A DNA stretch of 64,000 nucleotides from Allobogoriella alba (GTDB taxonomy: Bacteria; Actinomycetota; Actinomycetes; Actinomycetales; Actinomycetaceae). Location: NCBI RefSeq assembly GCF_042665525.1, contig NZ_JBHTCQ010000003.1, positions 372,001 through 436,000 on the forward strand. The letters are read 5' to 3'. Of this stretch, positions 7,805 to 16,144 are shown piece by piece. A program made the position numbers and the translations under genes. Position 1 is the stretch's first letter. The number at the start of each line of letters is the position of its first letter. Below the pieces are notes generated by a model that saw nothing but the letters and a program-made list of their open reading frames with translations, was not told the DNA's origin and ran no database searches.

Positions 7805-8248
7805 TTACTGGGCCACCTGCGTGATCTCGAAGGTCTGCGGCTGCTGTGCCTTGTGCGGGTGCTCCGCACCGGCGTAGACCTTCAGCTTGCGGAGCTGGGC
7901 GCGCCCCAGGGAGTTCTTGGGGAGCATGCCGCGAACAGCCTTCTCCACGGCGCGCTCCGGGAACTTCTCGAGGAGCTCGGCGTAGTTGGTGGCCTTCAGC
8001 CCGCCGGGGTAACCGGAGTGGCGGTACGCGATCTTCTTCTCGCGCTTGGACCCGGTGAGGGCGACCTTGTCAGCGTTGACGACGATGACGAAGTCCCCGT
8101 TGTCCACGTGCGGGGCGAAGGTCGGCTTGTGCTTCCCACGGAGCAGGGCCGCGACCTGGGTCGCGAGCCGGCCGAGGACGACGTCGGTAGCGTCGATGAC
8201 GTACCAGTTCTTCGTGACGTCGCCGGGCTTCGGTGAATACGTGCGCAC
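7805..8248 (-). CDS. rplM: 50S ribosomal protein L13
   Basis: Early-assembly large-subunit protein, 147 residues, usual length. It has NWYVIDATDVVLGRLATQVA at the N-terminus, HVDNGDFVIVVNA and the MLPKNSLGR motif. The start is GTG (MRTYSPKPGD). Heads an rplM-rpsI pair; in other actinobacteria it follows rplQ-truA directly, whereas here an ABC-F gene, a DUF5709 gene and fdhD intervene. Confidence 0.98.
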   Translation of the reverse strand: MRTYSPKPGDVTKNWYVIDATDVVLGRLATQVAALLRGKHKPTFAPHVDNGDFVIVVNADKVALTGSKREKKIAYRHSGYPGGLKATNYAELLEKFPERAVEKAVRGMLPKNSLGRAQLRKLKVYAGAEHPHKAQQPQTFEITQVAQ

Positions 8249-8473
8249 GGGCGTAGCCTTCGTTTCTTTCAGCGTCTCTCGGGGCAGCGATGGCTGCGCT
8301 GCGACCCATGGTCAGGTACTGCTGTTGCCGGCGTCGGCGCTCGAGAACCGGCGAGTGGGAGGCACCGGCGAGCGCACGCATGACGCACAACGCCTGACCA
8401 GACTACCGGCACGGCCCTCCTGCGGCAAAGAACCGCCGAGACACCGAGGAGGTGAGACCCGCCACGTCCGCGC

Positions 8474-10189
8474 TCAGCGCGCCCGCGCCGTGTCGTCCGC
8501 CCACACCGGCTCCGGCGTCTCGAGCACGCTCCCGTCCGCCCGGACCTGCAGGAACCTGTCGAAGGACCGCGTGAACCATCGATCGTGCGTCACCGCCAGC
8601 ACGGTTCCCTCGAAGCCTGCCAGCGCCGCCTCCAGCGCCTCGGCGGAGTGCAGGTCGAGGTTGTCTGTCGGCTCGTCCAGCAGCAGGAGCGTGGCACCCG
8701 AGAGCTCGAGGAGCAGGATCTGGAAGCGGGCGGCCTGGCCGCCCGAGAGCGTCTCGACCCGCTGCTCGGCCGCCCGTGCCAGCTCGTACCGGTCGAGCAT
8801 CCGGCCCGCCTGCTCGCGGCCGACGCCCGGCCGGGAGCCCTCGCCGCGGTGCAGGACCTCCAGCAGAGTCCGCCCGGCGAGGTCCGCGCGGACGTCGGTC
8901 TGCGAGAACCAGCCCGGCCGCACCCGCGCACCGAGCCGCGCCACCCCGGCGTGCGGCACCGCCTCGACCGCCCGGCCGTCGGCGGGCGCGTGCCCGCGCT
9001 CGGGATCGGTCCCGCCCGCGGCGAGCAGCCGGAGCAGGTGTGACTTGCCCGTACCGTTGGCGCCGAGCACGGCGACGCGCTCCCCGTACCAGACCTCGAG
9101 GTCGAACTCGCGGGTCAGCCCGTCCAGCGCCACACGCTCGCACACGACCGCCCGCTTGCCCGTGCGTCCGCCCCGCAGCCTCATCTCCACGTGCTGCTCG
9201 GCGGTGACCGCCTGCGGCGGCCCCGCCTCCTCGAAGCGGGCGAGCCTGGTGCGCGCGGCCTGCAACCGCGCCGCCATGTCGGAGTTGTACGACGCCTTCT
9301 GCTTGTACATCTGGACGAGCTGGCGCAGCTTGGCGTGCTCCTCGTCCCAGCGACGGCGCTGCTCGGCGAGGCGGCTCATGCGCTCGGCACGGGCGGCCGG
9401 AAACGTGCGGTAGGACCCGGTGTGCACCCAGGCCGTCGATCCCGCGGCCCCGGGCTCGAGGGAGGCGACGTGGGTCGCCGTGCGGGCGAGGAGCTCGCGG
9501 TCGTGGCTGACGTACAGGACACCCTTGGGCGTCTCGAGCAGCCGCTCCTCCAGCCAGCGCTTGGTCGGCACGTCGAGGGAGTTGTCCGGCTCGTCGAGGA
9601 TGAGCAGCTCGGCCGGTGAGCGCAGCAGGGCACTGAGCACGATCCGCTTCGCCTCGCCGCCGGAGAGCGAGGTCACGGCACGATGCTGGGCACGGTCGTA
9701 GGGCTGGGCGAGCACGTCCTCGGTGATCTCGTCCCACTCGGCCTCGACGCCGTAGCCGCCGACCTCGGCCCAGTCGGCGAGCGCCTGGGCATACGCGAGC
9801 TGCGCGGCCGTGTCGTCCTCCGTCATGACGGCGAGCTCCGCGGCGGTCAGCCGCTCGGCGACCTCCCGCAGCCGGGTCGGCGCGTGCTCCACGAGCAGGT
9901 CCCGCACCGAGCCGTCGTCCTGGACGCGTCCCACGAGCTGGTCCATGAACGCGAGACTGCCCGAGCAGGTCACGCTGCCGCGGTGGGGCGCGAGGTCCCC
10001 GGTCACGATGCGCAGGAGCGTGGTCTTGCCCGCCCCGTTCGGTCCGACCAGAGCCACCCGGTCGCCCTCCGCGAGCCGCATGGACACGTCCGCCAGCAGG
10101 CCGCGACCGTCCGGGAGGTCGTAGCCGACGCCGGCGAGGTCGAGATGCGCCACGGTCTCACCATCGCGGTCGCCGCGCAGGGTGTCCAC
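8474..10189 (-). CDS. ABC-F family ATPase
   Basis: Soluble protein of 571 residues with two ABC ATPase domains and no membrane segments. Domain 1 has Walker A GPNGAGKT (about residues 49-56), signature LSGGEAKRI and Walker B LLILDEPDNSLD; domain 2 has GANGTGKS, LSGGQAARF and LLLLDEPTDNLD. A charged helical linker (about residues 245-305) joins them. ABC-F proteins act on ribosomes, in translation or antibiotic protection; the subclass cannot be assigned. The GTG start at 10189 is chosen because GGCGGGAG lies 8-10 nt upstream. Divergent from the DUF5709 gene, 55 nt away. Confidence 0.88.
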   Translation of the reverse strand: MDTLRGDRDGETVAHLDLAGVGYDLPDGRGLLADVSMRLAEGDRVALVGPNGAGKTTLLRIVTGDLAPHRGSVTCSGSLAFMDQLVGRVQDDGSVRDLLVEHAPTRLREVAERLTAAELAVMTEDDTAAQLAYAQALADWAEVGGYGVEAEWDEITEDVLAQPYDRAQHRAVTSLSGGEAKRIVLSALLRSPAELLILDEPDNSLDVPTKRWLEERLLETPKGVLYVSHDRELLARTATHVASLEPGAAGSTAWVHTGSYRTFPAARAERMSRLAEQRRRWDEEHAKLRQLVQMYKQKASYNSDMAARLQAARTRLARFEEAGPPQAVTAEQHVEMRLRGGRTGKRAVVCERVALDGLTREFDLEVWYGERVAVLGANGTGKSHLLRLLAAGGTDPERGHAPADGRAVEAVPHAGVARLGARVRPGWFSQTDVRADLAGRTLLEVLHRGEGSRPGVGREQAGRMLDRYELARAAEQRVETLSGGQAARFQILLLELSGATLLLLDEPTDNLDLHSAEALEAALAGFEGTVLAVTHDRWFTRSFDRFLQVRADGSVLETPEPVWADDTARAR

Positions 10190-10244
10190 GGGATTCTCCC
10201 GCCTCACCGTGCGAGGGCGCGGGGCCGGTGCCACGCTGGCGTGC

Positions 10245-10787
10245 ATGAGCACCGACCACACCGATCCGACGACAGCCGGCCCCGGCGAGGACCAGTACGT
10301 CCCGGACGAGTCCTGGCAGCCGGGTGAGGACGACGACATCGTGGACCGCCCCTCCGAGGACGTGCTCGACGAGGGCATCACCGCACCCGACGACGACCCG
10401 CTCGCGGGGATGGACCTGACCGAGTCGGGCCAGCGGGAGGGCGAGACCCACGACGACCGGCTGGCGCGCGAGGAGCCCGACGTCTGGGAGGACGAGCCCT
10501 CCTCCGACGACGACCCGGACGCCTCCCCCTACGCCGCGCCGGGCCCGGCCGGCGAACCCGCACCGGACGGCGCCACGGACACGGCCGCCGGCCGCGTCGT
10601 CGCCGAGCCGGACGACGACGACCCCTCCGACCTGCCGGGTGAGACCCAGGACGTCTACGCGACCGACGTCGGACGGGACGGGGCACGCTTCATGCCCGAG
10701 GAGGCGGCCATGGAGGTGACCGACGACGCGAGCGGCGACGTCGCGGTCGACGAGGGCACCTCCGTCTCGCCCGACGAAACCGAGTAA
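10245..10787 (+). CDS. DUF5709-type acidic protein
   Basis: A 180-residue, strongly acidic, low-complexity protein of unknown function. The order YVPDESWQPGEDDDIVDRP, then EDVLDEGITAPDDDPL, then QREGETHDDRLAREEPDVW is the pattern of the actinobacterial DUF5709 family. No membrane segment or signal peptide is seen, and it is likely largely disordered. The ATG at 10245 is chosen over one 21 codons upstream, which would run into the neighbouring divergent gene's promoter and is not conserved in composition. Confidence 0.75.
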   Translation: MSTDHTDPTTAGPGEDQYVPDESWQPGEDDDIVDRPSEDVLDEGITAPDDDPLAGMDLTESGQREGETHDDRLAREEPDVWEDEPSSDDDPDASPYAAPGPAGEPAPDGATDTAAGRVVAEPDDDDPSDLPGETQDVYATDVGRDGARFMPEEAAMEVTDDASGDVAVDEGTSVSPDETE

Positions 10788-10882
10788 GCCCGGAGCGCCC
10801 CTGACCCCGGCGCGAGTCGACAATCCTGTGCCGAGTCAGCGGGAGGGGTGGGTCGGGCACGGCGGCCGGGCAGGATGGAGCC

Positions 10883-11728
10883 ATGGCACGAGTGACGCAG
10901 CGCCGCCCGGTGCTTCGGCTGAGCCTGGACGGCGAGCCCCGGCAACGGGCGGACCGGGTCGCCGGTGAGGAGCCGCTGGAGATCCGCATCGGCGAGACGT
11001 CCTGGAGCGTCACGATGCGCACGCCGGGGGACGACTTCGAACTGGCCGCCGGCTTCCTCGTCTCGGAGGGCGTGCTGACTCGCCGCGACGACGTCGTGGA
11101 GATCGGTTACGGCCCGGGGGTGAACCCGGACGGCACCGCGAGCTACAACGTCGTGGACGTCCGGCTCGCGCCCGGCGTCCGCCCGCCGGACCCGGATCGT
11201 GCCCGCCAGGTGTACACCTCGAGCTCGTGCGGGATCTGCGGCACGGCCTCGATCGACGCGGTGCGCCAGACCTCTTCCTTCGACGTCGCAGCGGACCCGA
11301 TGCGGGTCGCGCTCGGTGAGCTGCTCGCGCTGCCGGACCGGCTGCGCGCGGCCCAGCGGGTCTTCGACACGACCGGCGGGACGCACGCCGCCGGTCTGTT
11401 CACGATCGACGACGACGGTCGGGCCGAGCTGGTCTGTGTCCGCGAGGATGTCGGTCGCCACAACGCCGTCGACAAGGTCGTCGGCTGGGCGGTGCGCGAG
11501 GACCGGCTGCCGTTGTCCCGCACCGTCCTCCAGGTGAGCGGGCGGGCATCCTTCGAGCTCGTCCAGAAGGCGTGGATGGCGGGGATCCCGGCGCTGGCTG
11601 CGGTGAGCGCCCCGTCCTCGCTCGCGGTCGAGCTGGCCGCGGAGGCCGGGCTGCTGCTGGCCGGGTTCAGCCGGGGCCGGAGCCTCAACGTCTACGCGGG
11701 TGGCGAGCGCGTGCTCACGTCGGCCTAG
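10883..11728 (+). CDS. fdhD: Formate dehydrogenase accessory sulfurtransferase
   Basis: Passes sulfur from a cysteine desulfurase to the molybdenum cofactor of formate dehydrogenase; needed for FDH activity. The 281-residue protein has the catalytic loop SSSCGICGTASID with Cys116 and Cys119, GDDFELAAGFLVSEG near the N-terminus, ECV/VCVREDVGRHNAVDK and VSGRASFELVQKA. Start ATG with GGATGGAG upstream. Its client enzyme is encoded at 14-19 kb, on the opposite strand. Its TAG shares the tetranucleotide CTAG with the convergent truA stop. Confidence 0.95.
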   Translation: MARVTQRRPVLRLSLDGEPRQRADRVAGEEPLEIRIGETSWSVTMRTPGDDFELAAGFLVSEGVLTRRDDVVEIGYGPGVNPDGTASYNVVDVRLAPGVRPPDPDRARQVYTSSSCGICGTASIDAVRQTSSFDVAADPMRVALGELLALPDRLRAAQRVFDTTGGTHAAGLFTIDDDGRAELVCVREDVGRHNAVDKVVGWAVREDRLPLSRTVLQVSGRASFELVQKAWMAGIPALAAVSAPSSLAVELAAEAGLLLAGFSRGRSLNVYAGGERVLTSA

Positions 11729-12639
11729 CTCTCGTCCCCGAGGGTGCGCACACGACGGGCGGCGCGCGCCCGTGCCGCGAGATCCTCCAGGGGCGGGTAG
11801 GACACTTCCTCGAGGGTCAGGCCGTGTGCCGGGGCGACGGTGACCGCGGGGTCCCGCACCGCGGCGGCGAGGACCTCCGCAGGCCAGTCCGGGCCACGCC
11901 GCCCCTCCCCCACGGCGAGGCAGGCGCCGACGAGGGCCCGCACCATCGAGTGGCAGAACGCGTCTGCTCGCACCTCCGCGGCCACCAGGCCGGCGTCCGG
12001 CGCGAAGGGGGGGATCCTGCGCCACTGGAACTCCAGCAGCTCGCGGATCGTCGTCGCCCCCTCGCGCGGTTTGCAGTACGCGGCGAAGTCGTGCTCGCCC
12101 AGCAGGCCCCAGGTGGCCTCCTCCATGGCGGCGACGTCGAGCTCCCGATGGTGCCGGACCACCTCGCGGCGCCGGAGCGGGTCGGTGGCCTCCGGCCGGT
12201 CGCTGACCCGGTAGACGTACCGGCGCCACAAGGCTGAGAAGCGGGCGTCGAACGCGGGCGGGACCTCGGTGGCGCGGCGCACGACGACGTCGGCGGCGCC
12301 ACGCGGCTCCTGCTCCCGCCCGAGCACACCCGCGAGCCGGCTGACCAAAGCCTCGGCAGGGCGGCGGTCGCTCCGGCCCACGACGGCGTCCCAGGCGGCG
12401 CGCGGCACGTCGAGGTGAGCCACCTGCCCGCGGGCGTGCACCCCGGCGTCGGTACGTCCGGCGACCGTCAGGCGGGCGGGCTGCGGTAGCCGGAGGACCG
12501 TGGTGAGGGCGTCCTCGAGCACACCCTGGACGGTGCGCAGACCTGGCTGGGCGGCCCAGCCGGAGAAGTCGGTGCCGTCGTAGGACAGGTCGAGCCGGAC
12601 CCTGACGGATTCGTCCGGTGCGATCGTGGTCGTGCTCAC
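11725..12639 (-). CDS. truA: tRNA pseudouridine(38-40) synthase
   Basis: Modifies U38-U40 in the anticodon arm of tRNAs. The 304-residue protein has LDLSYDGTDFSGWAAQPGLRTVQ at the N-terminus, AGRTDAGVHARGQVAHLD with the catalytic Asp, RFSALWRRYVYRV and FCHSMVRALVGACLAVG. The GTG at 12639 is chosen since homology begins soon after; the frame extends upstream without conservation. Normally located between rplQ and rplM; here it is about 16.5 kb from rplQ. Confidence 0.94.
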   Translation of the reverse strand: MSTTTIAPDESVRVRLDLSYDGTDFSGWAAQPGLRTVQGVLEDALTTVLRLPQPARLTVAGRTDAGVHARGQVAHLDVPRAAWDAVVGRSDRRPAEALVSRLAGVLGREQEPRGAADVVVRRATEVPPAFDARFSALWRRYVYRVSDRPEATDPLRRREVVRHHRELDVAAMEEATWGLLGEHDFAAYCKPREGATTIRELLEFQWRRIPPFAPDAGLVAAEVRADAFCHSMVRALVGACLAVGEGRRGPDWPAEVLAAAVRDPAVTVAPAHGLTLEEVSYPPLEDLAARARAARRVRTLGDES

Positions 12640-12861
12640 GGGGTGCTCACGTGCCGGGCGGGGTGCGGCCCTCGTGGACGCTCCGGAGCTGACGCATGAC
12701 CATGGGAATGAGCCTATCGGCCGCATCGGGGACCGGAGCCGGTGCGGGCGCCGCAGGCGGGCCCCTCACCCCACGGTTCACCAGATCTTCACCCCGATCC
12801 GCGGTTGCGCACGGAACCGGCCATGGCAAGGTGGGGAGTCCCGGGTCCGGCCTGGGCTCGG

Positions 12862-12884
12862 GTGTGTCCGTACACACAAGGAGG
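12862..12884 (+). promoter_or_regulatory. Palindrome abutting the Shine-Dalgarno of the formaldehyde dehydrogenase gene
   Basis: GTGTGT-CCGT-ACACAC (12862-12877) is a perfect 6-bp inverted repeat directly followed by AAGGAGG (12878-12884), a full-strength ribosome binding site 7 nt from the GTG start. It could be a repressor operator or an mRNA hairpin affecting initiation; which one cannot be told from sequence. Confidence 0.5.
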
Positions 12885-12891
12885 CTCGACG

Positions 12892-14109
12892 GTGAGCAAC
12901 AAGGCAGTCAGCTACGCCGGTCCCGGCAAGGTCGAGGTCGTCGACATCCCGTACCCGGAGTTCGAGCTGAAGGACGGGCCGGGCGTCAACCCGGCGAACG
13001 TCGGGCGCAAGGTCGACCACGGCGTCATCCTCAAGGTGGTCTCCACGAACATCTGCGGCTCCGACCAGCACATGGTCCGCGGCCGGACCACGGCACCGGA
13101 AGGCCTGGTGCTCGGGCACGAGATCACCGGCGAGGTCGTCGAGGTCGGGCGCGACGTCGAGTTCATCAAGAAGGGCGACCTGGTCTCGGTCCCGTTCAAC
13201 ATCGCGTGCGGCCGGTGTCGCAACTGCAAGGAGCGCAAGACCGGCATCTGCCTGAACGTCAACCCCGACCGGCCCGGCTCGGCGTACGGCTACGTCGACA
13301 TGGGCGGCTGGGTCGGAGGCCAGGCCGAGTACGTCCTGGTCCCCTACGCCGACTGGAACCTCCTGAAGTTCCCGGACAAGGACCAGGCCCTGGAGAAGAT
13401 CCTCGACCTGACCATGCTCTCGGACATCTTCCCCACGGGTTTCCACGGCGCGGTCAGCGCCGGCGTGGGGGTCGGCTCCACCGTGTACGTGGCCGGAGCG
13501 GGGCCGGTGGGGCTCGCGGCCGCGACCTCGGCCCACCTCCTGGGCGCCGCCGTGGTCATCGTCGGTGACCTGGTCGAGGACAGGCTCGCCAAGGCCCGCA
13601 GCTTCGGCTGCGAGACCGTGGACGTCTCGAAAGGCGACCCGAAGGACCAGATCGAGCAGATCCTCGGCGTCCCCGAGGTCGACTGCGGCGTCGACGCCGT
13701 CGGCTTCGAGGCCCGCGGGCACGGGGACAACGCGCAGACCGAGGCACCGGCCACGGTGCTGAACTCGTTGATGGACATCACCATGGCCGGCGGCAGCCTC
13801 GGTATCCCCGGGCTGTACGTGACCGGTGACCCGGGTGCCGCGGAGCCCGCCGCACGTGAGGGCTCGCTGTCCCTGCGCTTCGGACTCGGCTTCGCCAAGT
13901 CCCACGTCTTCGTCACCGGGCAGTGCCCGGTGATGAAGTACCACCGCGGGCTGATGCAGGCGATCCTGCACGACAAGGTCAGCATCGCGAAGAACGTCAA
14001 CGCGACGGCGGTGTCCCTGGACGAGGCCCCGAAGGCCTACGCGGACTTCGACGCCGGCGCGGCCAAGAAGTTCGTGCTCGACCCGCACGGGATGGTCAAG
14101 GCCGCCTGA
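12892..14109 (+). CDS. fdhA: Formaldehyde dehydrogenase, glutathione-independent type
   Basis: Medium-chain zinc dehydrogenase of 405 residues that closely follows the Pseudomonas putida glutathione-independent formaldehyde dehydrogenase pattern: oxidises formaldehyde to formate with a tightly bound NAD. Catalytic zinc region TNICGSDQHMVRGR (Cys55) and GHEITGEV (His76); structural zinc cysteines at about 106, 109, 112 and 120; nucleotide motif VAGAGPVGLAAA; long insertion ending DAVGFEARGHG. The GTG start has AAGGAGG 7 nt upstream. Its product formate is the substrate of the neighbouring Sec formate dehydrogenase. It lies convergent to that operon with a shared terminator. The symbol fdhA is also used for formate dehydrogenase. 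Confidence 0.9.
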   Translation: MSNKAVSYAGPGKVEVVDIPYPEFELKDGPGVNPANVGRKVDHGVILKVVSTNICGSDQHMVRGRTTAPEGLVLGHEITGEVVEVGRDVEFIKKGDLVSVPFNIACGRCRNCKERKTGICLNVNPDRPGSAYGYVDMGGWVGGQAEYVLVPYADWNLLKFPDKDQALEKILDLTMLSDIFPTGFHGAVSAGVGVGSTVYVAGAGPVGLAAATSAHLLGAAVVIVGDLVEDRLAKARSFGCETVDVSKGDPKDQIEQILGVPEVDCGVDAVGFEARGHGDNAQTEAPATVLNSLMDITMAGGSLGIPGLYVTGDPGAAEPAAREGSLSLRFGLGFAKSHVFVTGQCPVMKYHRGLMQAILHDKVSIAKNVNATAVSLDEAPKAYADFDAGAAKKFVLDPHGMVKAA

Positions 14110-14117
14110 CCACGCGT

Positions 14118-14156
14118 GATGTGCCGAGGCGTGCCGTGCGCACGTCTCGGCACATC
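14118..14156. terminator. Bidirectional hairpin terminator
   Basis: An 11-bp perfect stem (GATGTGCCGAG / CTCGGCACATC) encloses 17 nt that can pair further. It sits between the convergent formaldehyde dehydrogenase and NrfD-like genes. Confidence 0.75.
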
Positions 14157-14165
14157 GACGCCGGC

Positions 14166-15140
14166 TCAGCCGCGGTACCGGACCGGCTCGCCCCGCTCCA
14201 GTCGCTCCCGCTGCGGTCCGACGGTGTACTTCGGATCCTTCGCGGAGTCCATCCCGGCCTGGAAGACACCGAACCGGGTGCACACCGACCCGGCGACGAG
14301 GGCCGCGCCCGACGCGACCGCGGCCACCCGGCTCCGGCCGGCCACCAGACTCAGCGCGGCCCCGGCGGCGGTCAGCGCCCGCGCCGCGCGCATGAGCTTC
14401 CCGCCCGTCCCGGTCCGGAGCGGCTCGGCGAGCATTCCGAGCCGGTGCTCCATGCGGTGCTCCGCGACCAGCTCGGCCACGGCGCCCCCCAGGGCGAGAC
14501 GCCGTGCCGGGCCGGCCTGGGACATCGGCACGAGGGCGGTGGCGAGGCCTCCCGCGGCCGCCGCGGCCGAGCCGCAGAAGACGAACGGGAGCTCGCGGTA
14601 GGACTCGTGCCAGGTCGGTGCCGCCGTGTCCGACAGCAGGACGGCGGTGTATCCCGCCACGGGCGGTGCGGTGACCGCGGCGGCGATCCCCGCCGGGCGT
14701 CCGAGCGCGGCCAGCAGCCGGAAGGGCCCCCGCCGCAGCCCGAGCGCCGCGGAGGCCTCGGCCGCCGCGGCGATCCCGGCGGGCAGCCCGTAGCCGGACA
14801 GGATCCAGGTCCCGACGGACATCGGTGACGTCAGCTTCACGGTGCGCAGCATGTTGAGGAAGCGCGCGGGCCGGCCCAGGTCGTGGACCAGGGCAGCCAT
14901 GGAGAAGCCCAGGGCGCCGAGCGAGGTCAGCCGCCCGACCCGGCGCAGCGCGGGCCGGCCCGTCAGGTCCGCGCCCGCGGCAAGCAGGGAGGACCCGGCG
15001 GCGAGCCCGCCGGCGAACATGTAGGCGGGGATGTCGTGCTCCCAGGGCGGTGCCTTGACCACCGGGCGGCCGTAGTACGACGCGCGCTCGGCATGCGTCC
15101 CGCCGGCGGGCCCCTTCCCGGAGGGCACGGTGCCGCTCAC
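14166..15140 (-). CDS. nrfD: NrfD/PsrC-family membrane subunit of formate dehydrogenase
   Basis: Predicted quinone-reactive membrane anchor, 324 residues, with about eight hydrophobic segments (for example AYMFAGGLAAGSSLLAAGA and SVGTWILSGYGLPAGIAAA). The WEHDIPAYMFAGGLAAGSS and HDLGRPARFLNMLR motifs are typical of NrfD/PsrC proteins, which replace the haem-b subunit FdnI in many formate dehydrogenases. The GTG start overlaps the TGA of the upstream FeS gene by 4 nt, so translation is coupled. Electrons from formate would pass via the FeS subunit to menaquinone; that direction is inference. Confidence 0.88.
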   Translation of the reverse strand: MSGTVPSGKGPAGGTHAERASYYGRPVVKAPPWEHDIPAYMFAGGLAAGSSLLAAGADLTGRPALRRVGRLTSLGALGFSMAALVHDLGRPARFLNMLRTVKLTSPMSVGTWILSGYGLPAGIAAAAEASAALGLRRGPFRLLAALGRPAGIAAAVTAPPVAGYTAVLLSDTAAPTWHESYRELPFVFCGSAAAAAGGLATALVPMSQAGPARRLALGGAVAELVAEHRMEHRLGMLAEPLRTGTGGKLMRAARALTAAGAALSLVAGRSRVAAVASGAALVAGSVCTRFGVFQAGMDSAKDPKYTVGPQRERLERGEPVRYRG

Positions 15141-16144
15141 CGGCGACCTCCCAGGAACGCGGCCGCGGCGCCGGCCAGCAGGGCGAGTCCGGCGAGCCCG
15201 GCACGGTTGAACATGGCCGGCAGGTCCTTGGTCGTGACCACGGGGTCCGGCGGCAGGCCGTACACCTCGGGCTCGTCGAGGAGCAGGAAGAACGCGCCCG
15301 CTCCCCCGACGCCGTCGTCCGGGTCGTGGCCGTACAGCTGGGCGCGGTCCTCGCCGTCGGCGCGGACCTCCTCGAGGCGCCGCTCGGCTCGGGCACGCAG
15401 CTCCTCGACGTCGCCGAACTGGATGGAGTCGGTCGGGCACGCCTTCGCGCAGGCCGGCTCCATGCCGGCGCCGAGCCGGTCGTAGCACAGGGTGCACTTC
15501 TGGGCGATGCCGACGTTCCGCGTGCCCTCCGGGCCCCGGCGCCGCTCGATCACGCCGTAGGGGCACGCGGCCACGCAGTAGCCGCACCCGTTGCACACGT
15601 CGTCCTGGACGACGACCGTGCCGAACTCGGTCCGGAACAGGGCGCCGGTCGGGCAGACGTCGAGGCAGGCGGCGTGGGTGCAGTGCTTGCACACGTCGGA
15701 GGACATCAGCCAGCGGAAGTCTGGCTGCTCGTGCTCCGGCGCCCCGGTCGTCCGGCCCGCGGCCGCGAGCGCGTCGACCTGCTCATGCCCGCTGACCGGC
15801 GGGGGCTGGGACGGGCCCTGCGGAGCGGGGGCTGCGGCCGTGCCGGCCGTCCCGGACGGCGGACCCATGCCCGGCATCCCGAGGTCCGCGCGCCGGCCGG
15901 GCTGCTCGACGAAGGCGACGTGCCGCCACGTGCTCCCCCCGAGGGCCCCGGTGTTGTCGTAGGAGGACCCGAGCAGGTCGAAGCCGTCGTCGGGGATGAG
16001 GTTCCACTCCTTGCAGGCCACCTCGCAGGCCTTGCAGCCGATGCACACGGAGGTGTCGGTGAAGAACCCCTTGCGCGGCGGCGGGTCCTCGTACCCGGTC
16101 TCGCGGGCCGGGTCCACCGGCCCGAACAGCCTGTTGCTAGTCAT
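15137..16144 (-). CDS. fdhB: Formate dehydrogenase iron-sulfur (beta) subunit
   Basis: 335-residue ferredoxin-like subunit that carries electrons from the Mo/FeS catalytic subunit to the membrane subunit. Four [4Fe-4S] Cys clusters are visible: CIGCKACEVAC (Cys34-44), CKHCTHAACLDVC, CNGCGYCVAACP and CTLCYDRL...CAKACP. A Gly/Pro/Met-rich insertion of about 50 residues separates the first cluster from the rest. A C-terminal hydrophobic segment (AGLAGLALLAGAAAAFLGG) probably anchors it. The ATG overlaps the end of the catalytic-subunit gene by 8 nt. Confidence 0.93.
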   Translation of the reverse strand: MTSNRLFGPVDPARETGYEDPPPRKGFFTDTSVCIGCKACEVACKEWNLIPDDGFDLLGSSYDNTGALGGSTWRHVAFVEQPGRRADLGMPGMGPPSGTAGTAAAPAPQGPSQPPPVSGHEQVDALAAAGRTTGAPEHEQPDFRWLMSSDVCKHCTHAACLDVCPTGALFRTEFGTVVVQDDVCNGCGYCVAACPYGVIERRRGPEGTRNVGIAQKCTLCYDRLGAGMEPACAKACPTDSIQFGDVEELRARAERRLEEVRADGEDRAQLYGHDPDDGVGGAGAFFLLLDEPEVYGLPPDPVVTTKDLPAMFNRAGLAGLALLAGAAAAFLGGRR

